DNA of 64,000 bases, taken from NCBI GenBank assembly GCA_965267405.1, contig OZ253954.1, positions 1,054,001 through 1,118,000 of the forward strand, written 5' to 3'. Of this stretch, positions 35,666-44,577 are shown piece after piece. Source of the stretch: JAPPOI01 sp028818055 (GTDB lineage: Bacteria; Pseudomonadota; Alphaproteobacteria; Rhodobacterales; Rhodobacteraceae). Under the pieces are notes generated by a model. That model was not told the origin of the DNA. It saw nothing but the letters and a program-made list of their open reading frames with translations, and searched no databases. Made by a program: the position numbers and the translations under genes. The stretch's first letter is position 1; every line of letters starts with the position of its first letter.

Positions 35666-37122
35666 TATCCACCCATCCGGGCTTCAAGACGCTCTACAAC
35701 CTGGGCTGGAACCATTTCCTGTTCGAGTTGGGCAAGCACGCGGGTTTTGATTTCCGCCGGCATTCGATCGTTGGCCTCGACAAATGCAACCAGTCGCGCG
35801 CGCCTTTCGGGCTCAAGCGCCAGCATTTCTGGCTCGTCCGGTGCCTCTGCACCTCCTGGACGTATCGGGCGCACCCGTATGCCCGCGCCAAGAAGTGGAG
35901 TTCGTTCGGTTATGATTTCTCGTCCTGCCAAACCACGCGCACGGACGATCACGTCGTCTCCTTCGCGACGCAGCAGGTCAACTTCGGCCACCTCAAGCCG
36001 GTCTTCTTCACCCAGCACAAGGACTGTGTTTCCTGCATCGATAGCACTCGCGGGCAAACGGGCAACGCGCTGGAGTTCCGGCTCGACAATTCTGACTGAC
36101 ACAAAGTCACCGGGGCGAAATCCAGTCGCATCTTCCAAGCGGGCGAAGAGCAATCGACCTGTCTGCCCCGCATCAACTGCTGCACTTTCGCGGCTAATCG
36201 TTCCCTTGGCTTCAAGGCTCACACCGAACACGTCGATGGCCGCCGTAACGTCTGCGCCTACCAGCCGCCCGTTGTCGCCGATCAGCCGCGCGTACTGAGG
36301 AGTCGAAACACGAAATGATACCTCAAGCGCCGACGGATCGATTAGGTCAGCTAGCTTTTCATTTGGCGAAACCAAGCGCCCAACAACGGCTCCGACGTCG
36401 CCAAGAACTCCGTCAAACTCAGCTTTGATTTCCGTCTCAGCCAATCCCCGCTCTGCATCAGCAAGAGCGATCTGTTGTCGCTCCACGGCAAGCGCAGTCT
36501 GATCCATGCGAGCCTCGGCATTTGCATGTGCCTGACGTCGGGACAGAACCGATTGTGCCGCCGAAGATGCTGCAAGCTCGGCGTTCTCGACAGCCGCAGC
36601 TGAGCCGACCCCGCGCTCCAAGAGATCTCTTTGTCGGGCTAAGGCGGATAGCTGCAGCCTTTCTTGCGCCTCGGCGGCGGCCACATCTGCGACCGCCAAT
36701 TCAAGAAGTCTTTCCGAATCCCGGACGTCCGCCTCAGCTTCCAGAAGATCCGCTCGCACTGTATCCAGCTTTGCCTGCGCGTCGGCAGGGTCTATGCGAA
36801 CCAGAAGATCGCCAGCCTTCACCTGCCCACCTTCTTCGAAATCGTCCGACATCCAAACGATGTCGCCACCGGTGGCAGCCCGCAACTCGAGTGATCTGCG
36901 AGCGCGAACCTCACCAAATGTATTCAAAACGGGTCGGATCGTTTCTGGAGTAAATGTGAGGACATTTGCCGCAAAAACGCGCTCGCGGGTTGGTCTTTGC
37001 TGCGGTTCTTCGGCCCAGCTCGCCTGCAAAGCGCCATAAACCATTCCGCCTGCCCACGCCAACAGGCCGACCGTGACGGACAACAGAAAAATACCAACCA
37101 TTGAGCGACGCAAAAATCGCAT
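35665..37122 (-). CDS. RND efflux periplasmic adaptor (membrane fusion protein)
   Basis: 485 residues from ATG 37122, with AAGGA upstream; a TTG three codons earlier is less likely. One N-terminal TM helix (about 8-28) is followed by a split lipoyl domain (RAATGGDIVWMSDDFEEGGQV), a long alpha hairpin (about 110-200), beta-barrel and membrane-proximal domains. It bridges the RND pump to an outer-membrane channel. It is the first gene of the pump operon; the 84-bp upstream gap, AT-rich around 37150-37160, is the probable promoter. Confidence 0.93.
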   Translation of the reverse strand: MRFLRRSMVGIFLLSVTVGLLAWAGGMVYGALQASWAEEPQQRPTRERVFAANVLTFTPETIRPVLNTFGEVRARRSLELRAATGGDIVWMSDDFEEGGQVKAGDLLVRIDPADAQAKLDTVRADLLEAEADVRDSERLLELAVADVAAAEAQERLQLSALARQRDLLERGVGSAAAVENAELAASSAAQSVLSRRQAHANAEARMDQTALAVERQQIALADAERGLAETEIKAEFDGVLGDVGAVVGRLVSPNEKLADLIDPSALEVSFRVSTPQYARLIGDNGRLVGADVTAAIDVFGVSLEAKGTISRESAAVDAGQTGRLLFARLEDATGFRPGDFVSVRIVEPELQRVARLPASAIDAGNTVLVLGEEDRLEVAEVDLLRREGDDVIVRARGLAGREIITERTPLLGAGIRVRPIRPGGAEAPDEPEMLALEPERRARLVAFVEANDRMPAEIKTRVLAQLEQEMVPAQVVERLEARMGG

Positions 37123-37215
37123 CAGCGCCAATCCTTTTCCGATTGAAAAGCTTATATATTATGTAGCTCGGTTTCGATTTTGGCAAAAACGCCAACACTA
37201 AAACGTGACAGCGTG

Positions 37216-37758
37216 CTATTTCCGTCGCTTATGTTCGTCTAAACGCGGCATTATTTCCACAAAATTGCAGGGAAGATGCCGATAATCGAGCTGAAAGGCC
37301 AAAATCTCGTCCCACGCGTCTTTGCAGGCGCCCGGCGATCCCGGCAGCGCGAACAGATAGGTGCCATTAGCAACACCGCCTGTTGCCCGGCTCTGAACCG
37401 CAGACGTGCCAATTTTCGCCATAGAAACATGGGTGAATACCGTTCCGAATGCGTCTATTTCTTTCTCGTAAACCGATCTGTGCGCCTCGACCGTCACATC
37501 ACGACCCGTCAAACCGGTTCCCCCGGTGGAAATCACAACGTCGATGGCCTCGTCCGCACACCACGCCCGAAGCTGGTTGGAAATCTCACCTTCATCGTCA
37601 ATTATGATCGTTCGATCCACGATGGTATGTCCGGCGCCCTTGATCCGCTCTGCAAGAATATCGCCTGATCGGTCGTCACCGGGCGTGCGGGTATCGCTGA
37701 CAGTCAGGATGGCAATCCTGACGGGGATAAATTCGCGGCTCTCATCAATTCTGCTCAT
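37216..37758 (-). CDS. moaB: Molybdenum cofactor biosynthesis protein MoaB
   Basis: 180 residues. The MoCF fold opens with RIAILTVSDTRTPGDDRSGD, carries VISTGGTGLTGRDVT and ends FALPGSPGACKDAWDEIL. It adenylylates or otherwise activates molybdopterin. I chose ATG 37758, which overlaps the LysE-type gene stop as ATGA; the longer frame adds 21 residues from that gene's region. A molybdoenzyme client (SoeA) is encoded later in this window. Confidence 0.93.
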   Translation of the reverse strand: MSRIDESREFIPVRIAILTVSDTRTPGDDRSGDILAERIKGAGHTIVDRTIIIDDEGEISNQLRAWCADEAIDVVISTGGTGLTGRDVTVEAHRSVYEKEIDAFGTVFTHVSMAKIGTSAVQSRATGGVANGTYLFALPGSPGACKDAWDEILAFQLDYRHLPCNFVEIMPRLDEHKRRK

Positions 37759-38375
37759 GACCGGGTCCCCGCTACGGCAAGTCGCAGCGCGAGCGCTCCA
37801 AAAATAGTTGCCGAGATCCATCGCAACAATCGTTCAAACAGCACATTTTTAACAAGTACCCGCCCAATGCCACCTGCTGTCAGGCCGACGGCAGCTTTGA
37901 CGGCAAAACCGACGACGCAAATTGTGCCGCCATAAACTAGGAATTGCGCAAGTATTGGTCGGGTTGGGTCAACGAACTGCGGGATGAATGCCAGAATGAA
38001 GAAAATAACGGATGGGTTCGATAGATTGACTATCAAGCCATCACGGAATGCGCGGGATGGGCGCACCGATTGAACGCTGTCTGGTGAAAGTCTCGTGGTA
38101 ATCGACTTGTATGCCAGCCAAAGCAGGTAGGCGACACCGACCCAACGGATAACACTGAAAACCCAAGGAGCACGCGAAACGATCGCATCCAACCCCAATC
38201 CTGCCAAAGCAGAATTGATGAACACGCCCATCGATATCCCAGCCGCAGCGGCCAAGGCTGGTCCTGCACCGCCGCGCAGTCCCTGAGCCATCGCGAACAT
38301 CATGTCAGGACCGGGCGTAAGAACCAGAGCAATGACGGCCGGCAGAAACGCAAAATATAATATTGTATCAATCAT
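37755..38375 (-). CDS. LysE family translocator
   Basis: 206 residues with about six TM helices. LTPGPDMMFAMAQGLRGG near residues 19-36 is the LysE/RhtB signature, and NLSNPSVIFFILAFIPQFV is typical of the central region. It likely exports an amino acid or derivative. It overlaps the upstream uracil-DNA glycosylase gene by 8 bp and moaB by 4 bp, forming a three-gene operon of unrelated functions. Confidence 0.92.
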   Translation of the reverse strand: MIDTILYFAFLPAVIALVLTPGPDMMFAMAQGLRGGAGPALAAAAGISMGVFINSALAGLGLDAIVSRAPWVFSVIRWVGVAYLLWLAYKSITTRLSPDSVQSVRPSRAFRDGLIVNLSNPSVIFFILAFIPQFVDPTRPILAQFLVYGGTICVVGFAVKAAVGLTAGGIGRVLVKNVLFERLLRWISATIFGALALRLAVAGTRS

Positions 38376-39111
38376 GATGGGATAGCCTTGCCTTGACCTC
38401 CAACAGGTCCGCCCAAGCTTCGCGTTTGGCGATCGGATTGCGAAGAAGATACGCCGGGTGGAACATAGGGAGCAGAGGTTTACCCTTGGATTCCATCCAG
38501 TTGCCGCGCATTCTTGTTATCCCCTGGCGTCCGAGAAGCGCCTGACATGCATGGTTGCCCATTGCCACCAGAACGTCCGGATCAACAAGCTCAATATGTC
38601 GCTTTAGAAATGGCAACATCATGGCCACTTCTTCCGGCTTCGGATCCCGGTTTTGAGGCGGGCGCCAAGGCAAGACGTTTGTGATGTAAAGCGCATGAGC
38701 TGGATCGGGCGATGTCCGTGCCAAGCCAATGTGCGAAAACATGAGGTCAAGAAGCTGACCGGCGCGACCCACAAAGGGTTTCCCCTGAAGATCCTCGTCT
38801 CTCCCCGGGGCTTCCCCTACGATCATGACCCGTGTTTTCGCTTGTCCGTCGGAAAACACCAGTTGCTTGGCGCCGCGTTTCAGCCCGCAGTGCTCAAACT
38901 GCTCCATGGCCTCACGCAATGCTTCAAGCGATGTTGCCGCCTCTGCCGCGGCGGATGCAATTGCAACAGCATCAATCTTCTGTGGTTCATCAATGGTTGG
39001 TGCGACCGCTTTTTTCTTGGGTTCCGGTGCTACAGCATACCTATCGATGGGCGTATCCCCGATGGCTTCATCGGCGCCCATTTCCAACTGCCATTCTAAG
39101 GCGTGCTTCAT
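38368..39111 (-). CDS. Family-4-like uracil-DNA glycosylase with degenerate Fe-S ligands
   Basis: 247 residues from ATG 39111. Motif A is VGEAPGRDEDLQGKPFVGRAG and motif B is MFHPAYLLRNP, both matching thermophilic family 4 UDGs. In that family four cysteines bind a 4Fe-4S cluster. Here the N-terminal C-x2-C reads FEHC, the central KCRPP reads PWRPP, and the Cys in the following helix is replaced by Met (VAMMLPFL). Only one ligand remains, so no classical cluster is expected. The role is uracil excision from DNA. An N-terminal extension of about 80 residues is Ala-rich. Confidence 0.85.
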   Translation of the reverse strand: MKHALEWQLEMGADEAIGDTPIDRYAVAPEPKKKAVAPTIDEPQKIDAVAIASAAAEAATSLEALREAMEQFEHCGLKRGAKQLVFSDGQAKTRVMIVGEAPGRDEDLQGKPFVGRAGQLLDLMFSHIGLARTSPDPAHALYITNVLPWRPPQNRDPKPEEVAMMLPFLKRHIELVDPDVLVAMGNHACQALLGRQGITRMRGNWMESKGKPLLPMFHPAYLLRNPIAKREAWADLLEVKARLSHHD

Positions 39112-39236
39112 GTCCCAGAATCCCATGAACAAACGCTATGCTGCAGGCACGCCAAGGTAAATCCCGGATAAAGCTTAACCCACTTCCCTAACGACCACTT
39201 CCAGCGTATAGAGCGGCGAATTGAAGGATGAGGTCC

Positions 39237-40196
39237 ATGTCGCTTCGGAGCAGACATCTTTTGGGGATTGAGCATCTTGCCCCGGATGAAATCTCCACAA
39301 TTTTGGATTTGGCCGACACCTATGTGGATCTCAACCGCAGCGACGTGAAACACGACCCTGCTCTGGCTGGCCTTACCCAGATCAACATGTTCTTCGAAAA
39401 TTCCACCAGGACACAGGCGAGTTTCGAGCTGGCTGGCAAGCGTCTGGGCGCAGACGTAATGAACATGCACATGCAGGCGACATCCCTGAAAAAGGGCGAA
39501 ACGTTGATCGACACCGCTTTGACGTTGAATGCCATGCATCCCGATCTGCTTGTGGTCAGGCACCCGAATTCAGGCGCAGTGAGTTTGCTTTCACAAAAGG
39601 TGAATTGCGCCGTTTTGAACGCGGGCGACGGACGCCATGAACATCCGACGCAAGCTCTTTTGGACGCCTTGACGATCAGGCGGGCAAAGGGCCGTCTTCA
39701 TCGTCTGACGATCGCGATCTGTGGCGACATTTCCCATTCCCGCGTTGCGAGAAGCAACATCTGGCTTTTGGGCAAAATGGAAAACCGTATTCGTCTGGTT
39801 GGACCGCCTACTCTCATCCCCTCTGGCGCGGAAAGTTGGGGCGTTGAAGTTACAGATGATATGGCAGCCGGTCTGAAAGACGCAGACGTCGTTATGATGT
39901 TGCGTCTTCAGAAAGAGCGAATGGATGGTGCCTTCATTCCATCCAGCCGCGAATACTTTCACCGCTTTGGGCTGGATGCAGCAAAACTCGAAAACGCAAA
40001 ACCCGACGCCATTGTTATGCATCCCGGGCCAATGAATCGCGGTGTAGAGATCGATGGTACAATTGCAGATGACATTAACCGCTCGGTTATTCAGGAGCAG
40101 GTTGAGATGGGTGTCGCCGTGCGTATGGCTGCGATGAAGTTGCTGGTTGATCGGATGCGAGCTGAGCGTGCGGAAACACAAGGTGTGATTGCCTGA
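39237..40196 (+). CDS. pyrB: Aspartate carbamoyltransferase catalytic subunit
   Basis: 319 residues. Carbamoyl-phosphate motif FFENSTRTQASFELAGKRLG and the aspartate-loop region MHPGPMNRGVEIDG are clear. It makes N-carbamoyl-L-aspartate in pyrimidine synthesis. I chose ATG 39237 (AAGGA at good spacing) over ATG 39228. The gene leads an operon with an unknown membrane protein, a dihydroorotase homologue without metal ligands, and plsY. There is no pyrI regulatory subunit. Confidence 0.96.
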   Translation: MSLRSRHLLGIEHLAPDEISTILDLADTYVDLNRSDVKHDPALAGLTQINMFFENSTRTQASFELAGKRLGADVMNMHMQATSLKKGETLIDTALTLNAMHPDLLVVRHPNSGAVSLLSQKVNCAVLNAGDGRHEHPTQALLDALTIRRAKGRLHRLTIAICGDISHSRVARSNIWLLGKMENRIRLVGPPTLIPSGAESWGVEVTDDMAAGLKDADVVMMLRLQKERMDGAFIPSSREYFHRFGLDAAKLENAKPDAIVMHPGPMNRGVEIDGTIADDINRSVIQEQVEMGVAVRMAAMKLLVDRMRAERAETQGVIA

Positions 40197-40197
40197 A

Positions 40198-40740
40198 ATG
40201 TCCCAAGAGTCCGCATTCAATGTATCGGCAACCGAACACGGGCTGCTACGGGCATTCGTGCTTGAGGAGGCCGATCAGAGCGAACTGAACATCACTGAAG
40301 CGCTTGGCTTGCTGGGAATGGGGATATCGATCGACGTTTCAAAAACCGAGCTGATTAAAGTTTCGGATCTAAAGCCGCTCACTTTCTCGGAGTATCTTGC
40401 TGAAGGTTACGGAATTAGATCGGACGAAATCGCCGCCAAGCAAAATGAGTTGGACCGCATCGAGGCGCGTATTCTTCTCGTGCCGTCTTCAGCCTTTTCG
40501 GGTCGCGCGCAGGTTTTGGAGCCGAAATTACCGCTCAGATTTTTGGGCCTGTTTCGCGAAGTTTCGGCATCGACACCAGAAGTCATGTCAACGCCAGACA
40601 GCGCCAAGGGCGAAGTCAACATCAATGCCAGTTCTTCGTCTGAGGGCTTGCAACCAGCTCGGCGTGGATCAATCGTCATCGCTTCTCTGCTTCTGGCAGC
40701 CGCGCTGATCGCGATACTCGTATTCTTAAATGGGTCCTGA
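40198..40740 (+). CDS. Unknown protein with C-terminal membrane anchor, in the pyrB operon
   Basis: 180 residues starting one base after the pyrB stop. The N-terminal part is acidic and probably globular (about 1-130), followed by a polar linker and a single TM helix IVIASLLLAAALIAILVFL at the very end. I recognise no domain. Its place between pyrB and the pseudo-dihydroorotase, three bp before the latter, suggests it might tether or modulate the pyrimidine enzymes, but this is inference. Confidence 0.8.
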   Translation: MSQESAFNVSATEHGLLRAFVLEEADQSELNITEALGLLGMGISIDVSKTELIKVSDLKPLTFSEYLAEGYGIRSDEIAAKQNELDRIEARILLVPSSAFSGRAQVLEPKLPLRFLGLFREVSASTPEVMSTPDSAKGEVNINASSSSEGLQPARRGSIVIASLLLAAALIAILVFLNGS

Positions 40741-40743
40741 CGT

Positions 40744-42009
40744 ATGACTGCGTTGCTTCTTCAAAATGCCCGGATAATCGACCCAGAAAAAGGTTCTGAC
40801 GAGATTGGGACACTGGCCGTCCGCGATGGATTGATTTCTGGCCCAACGGGAATGGACGACGCACAAGTCATTGACTGTGAAGGGAAATGCCTTGCGCCAG
40901 GGATTGTCGATATTGGCGTTAAGGTTTCGGAACCAGGAGAACGCCACAAGGAAAGCTTCGGTTCTGCCGGACTTGCTGCGGCGGCCGGCGGTGTCACAAC
41001 AATCGTCACACGACCTGATACGTTACCCGCGATCGATACGCCTGAAACGCTGGAGTTTGTGCGTCGTCGGGCCAATGATGCGACCGACATCCGTGTCCTT
41101 CCAATGGCCGCTCTGACCCGCGGTCGGGAAGGCCGCGAAATGGCAGAGATCGGGTTTCTCCAAGAAGGAGGAGCCGTTGCTTTCACGGATTGCGACAGCG
41201 TCATCACCGACAACAAAGTATTCTCGCGATGCTTAGCTTATGCAGCGTCTCTGGGCGCCTTGGTCATAGGGCATCCACAGGACCCTGCGCTTTCCGCAGG
41301 AGCAGCCGCGACCAGCAGCAGTTTCGCGTCCCTCAAAGGCCTGCCGTCCGTTTCACCGATGGCAGAGCGGATTGGCCTTGATCGCGATATCGCCGTCGCC
41401 GAAATGACTGGTGCTCGATATCACGCCGATCAGGTGACGACGTCACGCGCACTTCGCAGGTTGGAGCGCGCCAAGGACGCGGGGCTCGACATCTCAGCAG
41501 GGACCTCAATTCATCATTTGACATTGAATGAATTGGACGTCGGCGACTATCGGACCTTCTTTAAGGTCAAACCACCGCTTAGATCCGAGGACGACCGAGT
41601 TTCACTGGTCGAAGCAGTGTCGAGCGGTTTGATCGACGTCATCTCTTCCATGCACACGCCGCAGGACGAAGAGTCTAAACGCCTTCCTTTTGCTGAAGCC
41701 GCCTCGGGCGCGGTTGGGCTTGAAACAATGCTGTCGGCAATGATGCGTCTGGTACACTCGGATCAGATTGACTTGCCCTCACTATGGCGAACCATGTCGT
41801 TGAACCCATCAAAAAGGCTTGGGCTGGACACTGGTAGGCTCGCGGCAGGAAGCCCTGCCGACTTGGTTCTGTTCGACCCTGACGTACCGTACGTCATGGA
41901 TCGCTTCAAACTTAACTCAAAGTCAAAGAATACGCCGTTCGATGAAGCCCGCATGCAGGGCAAAGTATTGGGAACCTGGGTCGGCGGGAAAAGGGTATAT
42001 AAGGCATGA
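40744..42009 (+). CDS. Dihydroorotase-like protein lacking metal ligands (PyrC'/PyrX type)
   Basis: 421 residues of the dihydroorotase/amidohydrolase fold. The canonical D-x-H-x-H reads DIGVK (residues 56-60), so both His ligands are absent, and the usual ATDHAPH reads SSMHTPQ, removing the catalytic Asp. SIHHLTLNE and the C-terminal LAAGSPADLVLFDP remain. Such inactive homologues form a structural complex with aspartate carbamoyltransferase in other bacteria (for example Pseudomonas PyrC'). A catalytic dihydroorotase must be encoded elsewhere. Its stop overlaps plsY as ATGA. Confidence 0.9.
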   Translation: MTALLLQNARIIDPEKGSDEIGTLAVRDGLISGPTGMDDAQVIDCEGKCLAPGIVDIGVKVSEPGERHKESFGSAGLAAAAGGVTTIVTRPDTLPAIDTPETLEFVRRRANDATDIRVLPMAALTRGREGREMAEIGFLQEGGAVAFTDCDSVITDNKVFSRCLAYAASLGALVIGHPQDPALSAGAAATSSSFASLKGLPSVSPMAERIGLDRDIAVAEMTGARYHADQVTTSRALRRLERAKDAGLDISAGTSIHHLTLNELDVGDYRTFFKVKPPLRSEDDRVSLVEAVSSGLIDVISSMHTPQDEESKRLPFAEAASGAVGLETMLSAMMRLVHSDQIDLPSLWRTMSLNPSKRLGLDTGRLAAGSPADLVLFDPDVPYVMDRFKLNSKSKNTPFDEARMQGKVLGTWVGGKRVYKA

Positions 42010-42617
42010 CGCCCGAGATTGTGAGCTCACCTGTTGCACTGGGGCTTGTTGTCGTTGCCGGGTACTTGCTTGGATCGGTTCCATTCGGATTGGTGATTGC
42101 GCGGGTGTTTGGCCTAGGCGATCTAAGGCAAATAGGGTCGGGAAACATCGGCGCGACAAATGTTTTGCGGACCGGCAACAAGTTAGCCGCTTTTCTTACG
42201 CTCGTCCTTGATTCTGGCAAAGGTGCCATAGCTGTTCTGGCGGCGAGGTTTCTTGTCGGTGAAGACGCGGCACAATTTGCCGGCGGCGCAGCATTTCTCG
42301 GTCATTTGTTCCCAATCATTTTGGGCTTCAAAGGGGGGAAAGGTGTTGCAACTTACCTTGGAACTCTTCTGGCGCTGTCGTTCTGGGTAGGACTGGCAGC
42401 GTGCATGACGTGGCTCATCGTGGCTCTGGTGTTCCGGATATCCTCGCTTTCGGCGCTTGTTGCAGCGCTGGCGGCACCCGCGTTGGCGTATTTTCTTGGG
42501 TATCCAACGATGGTTTGGTTGGCCGGTTTTCTTGGGGTGTTGATTTGGTGGCGTCACAAAGACAATATCCTGCGTCTGCTGAATGGCACAGAAAGCAAGA
42601 TCAGCTTCGGTAAGTAA
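42006..42617 (+). CDS. plsY: Glycerol-3-phosphate acyltransferase PlsY
   Basis: 203 residues, integral membrane with about 5-6 helices. The three PlsY motifs are visible: GSVPFGLVIARVFGLGDLRQ leading to GSGNIGATNVLR, GHLFPIILGFKGGKGVAT, and a later WWRHKDNILRL. It transfers acyl from acyl-phosphate to glycerol-3-phosphate. It is the last gene of the pyrB operon, coupled by an ATGA overlap. Confidence 0.95.
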   Translation: MTPEIVSSPVALGLVVVAGYLLGSVPFGLVIARVFGLGDLRQIGSGNIGATNVLRTGNKLAAFLTLVLDSGKGAIAVLAARFLVGEDAAQFAGGAAFLGHLFPIILGFKGGKGVATYLGTLLALSFWVGLAACMTWLIVALVFRISSLSALVAALAAPALAYFLGYPTMVWLAGFLGVLIWWRHKDNILRLLNGTESKISFGK

Positions 42618-42644
42618 CGGTGCCGGGGTCGACGATCGCCTGAA

Positions 42645-44018
42645 TTAATAGGCGTATTCAGCAAAGACCCGAGTGACATCACCGTCCCAGTCCGCTTCCA
42701 GTCGTCTGATCAATTCGTCAGCCGGAACTTCACCCGTTTCGAGAGAGTCTTTCAGCGCATTTAGAAAGTGCGTTTCGTCTGGCAACAACCCACCGGCACC
42801 AGGCATCGCGCGTGCTTTGAGACCAGATTCAGCAATAGCGACCACTTCTTTGGCCAAATCGTGCATCTCGATGCCATCAACTTCGGCATCCAGCGCCTGA
42901 ACAGACGCAGCAACGCGGAGCTTCTCTCTCGTCTCGGCCGTCCAGTTTTTCACTAGATCCCACGCCGCATCCAGCGCGCTTTGGTCGTAGGTCAGACCAA
43001 CCCAAAAAGCAGGTAATGCACATAGCCGTCGCCACTGACCACCATCCGCACCGCGCATCTCGATGAATTTCTTGATACGGGCCTCGGGAAAAATTGTGGT
43101 CAGGTGGTCCGCCCAATCAGACAATGTTGGCGTTTCACCCGGAAGCGCCGGAAGTTTGCCAGCAATAAAGTCACGGAACGACTGGCCCAACGCATCGATG
43201 TATTTCCCATCGCGATAAACAAAATACATCGGCACATCCAACGCGTAGTCGACCCAGCGTTCGAAGCCCATGCCATCGTCGAACACCCAAGGCAGCATTC
43301 CGGTTCGGTCGGCATCCAAATCGCGCCAAATCCGACTGCGCCACGATTTATGGCCATTCAGTTTGCCTTCGAAGAACGGCGAATTCGCAAAAAGTGCCGT
43401 GGCAACAGGCTGTAGCGCCAAGGCAACCCGCAGTTTTTGCACCATGTCCGCTTCGGACTCGAAGTCCAGATTCACCTGAACCGTACAGGTACGGTACATC
43501 ATCTGGGTCCCGTGTGTCCCGACACGCCCCATGTAATCTGTCATAAGTTTGTACCGGCCTTTTGGCATCACCGGCATCTCTTCATGAGTCCAATGCGGTG
43601 CGGCGCCAAGTCCGATAAAGCCGACACCTATCTCGTCCGCGACCGACTTAACTTCTCGCAGATGGTCGTTCACCTCGTCACAGGTCTGGTGAATGCTCTC
43701 GAGCGGTGCGCCTGAAAGCTCAAGCTGACCGCCAGGTTCAAGCGAGACGTTGGCACCGTCTTTCTGAAGACCGATGATATGGTCGCCTTCAAATATTGGC
43801 TCCCATCCAAAACGACCTTGCAAGCCTTCCAATACGGCGCGAACCGACCGCTCACCTTCATAAGGCAGAGCTTTGAGCGATTCTTTGCAGTAACCGAACT
43901 TCTCGTGCTCGGTTCCAATCCGCCAATCCTGCTTTGGCTTACAACCACTCTCCAGATACTCGGCGAGTTGCTCGTGCCGTTCTATCGGCCCGCCGCCGGA
44001 TTGAGGGATGGACATCAA
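42645..44018 (-). CDS. gshA: Glutamate-cysteine ligase, plant/alphaproteobacterial type
   Basis: 457 residues. RIGTEHEKFGYCKESLKALPY at the start carries the glutamate/ATP-site Glu, followed by SLEPGGQLELSGAPL and MYRTCTVQVNLDFESEADM. It catalyses the first step of glutathione synthesis. It is convergent with plsY (27-bp gap without a recognisable hairpin). The start gives full family length, and the 51 bp upstream separate it from the small membrane-protein gene in the same direction. Confidence 0.95.
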   Translation of the reverse strand: MMSIPQSGGGPIERHEQLAEYLESGCKPKQDWRIGTEHEKFGYCKESLKALPYEGERSVRAVLEGLQGRFGWEPIFEGDHIIGLQKDGANVSLEPGGQLELSGAPLESIHQTCDEVNDHLREVKSVADEIGVGFIGLGAAPHWTHEEMPVMPKGRYKLMTDYMGRVGTHGTQMMYRTCTVQVNLDFESEADMVQKLRVALALQPVATALFANSPFFEGKLNGHKSWRSRIWRDLDADRTGMLPWVFDDGMGFERWVDYALDVPMYFVYRDGKYIDALGQSFRDFIAGKLPALPGETPTLSDWADHLTTIFPEARIKKFIEMRGADGGQWRRLCALPAFWVGLTYDQSALDAAWDLVKNWTAETREKLRVAASVQALDAEVDGIEMHDLAKEVVAIAESGLKARAMPGAGGLLPDETHFLNALKDSLETGEVPADELIRRLEADWDGDVTRVFAEYAY

Positions 44019-44069
44019 TCGTCTCCGAGTTTTCTTACGTGTCCGTGACTGCCAGATTGTCAGGTGGTG

Positions 44070-44573
44070 TCAACTGTGGCCTGTGTGCGAACGTGACCAA
44101 ATAATTGTGCGTTCCGAAGGAGGTGATTGGGCGGCATTCGAAAGTCTGACCGCGCTGAAACCCGGAAGTGCGACCAATGTTTCAAACAACGCATCGGCAC
44201 CTTTTGCATCAACGGGTATCGTCAACCTTTGCCCGCTGATGTCTGACAGCTCCCAGGCGTGAGGCGGAACTACCGCAACGCGCGTCAAATCCTCAAGCGC
44301 CAAAGCTCCGCCCATAGCTGGGCTGAAATAGCTGATCTGGCGTTCATCGACCTCGACAACCCCGACGCCTCCGCCATCTGAGTGGAAACGCGCACGCTGA
44401 ATGCCCCAAAAGACAAAAAGTAAACCTAACCCCAGAAACAACAGCCCCAAGATAAAACGCCCGCGACCGGGACCTGTCAGCAAGAAAGAACCAGCCGCGA
44501 TGAGTGCCAACCCGGCCAGGGGTTCACTCCATCTCTTCAGAGTTGATTGAACTTCCGGGCGAACAAAACTCAT
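44070..44573 (-). CDS. Small membrane protein of unknown function
   Basis: 167 residues from ATG 44573. Two adjacent hydrophobic segments at about 17-35 and 40-58 form a hairpin, and the remaining soluble part contains a beta-rich, PH-like stretch (VVEVDERQISYFSPAMGGAL). It starts 4 bp after the rsmE stop, so it is probably co-transcribed with rsmE. I recognise no named family. Confidence 0.75.
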   Translation of the reverse strand: MSFVRPEVQSTLKRWSEPLAGLALIAAGSFLLTGPGRGRFILGLLFLGLGLLFVFWGIQRARFHSDGGGVGVVEVDERQISYFSPAMGGALALEDLTRVAVVPPHAWELSDISGQRLTIPVDAKGADALFETLVALPGFSAVRLSNAAQSPPSERTIIWSRSHTGHS

Positions 44574-44577
44574 GTCA

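Noticed and set aside
35291..36298. 335-codon open frame on the plus strand across the RND pump and adaptor genes
   Set aside because: It is antisense to two well-supported genes, very Ser/Arg/Thr-rich, and has no recognisable motif.
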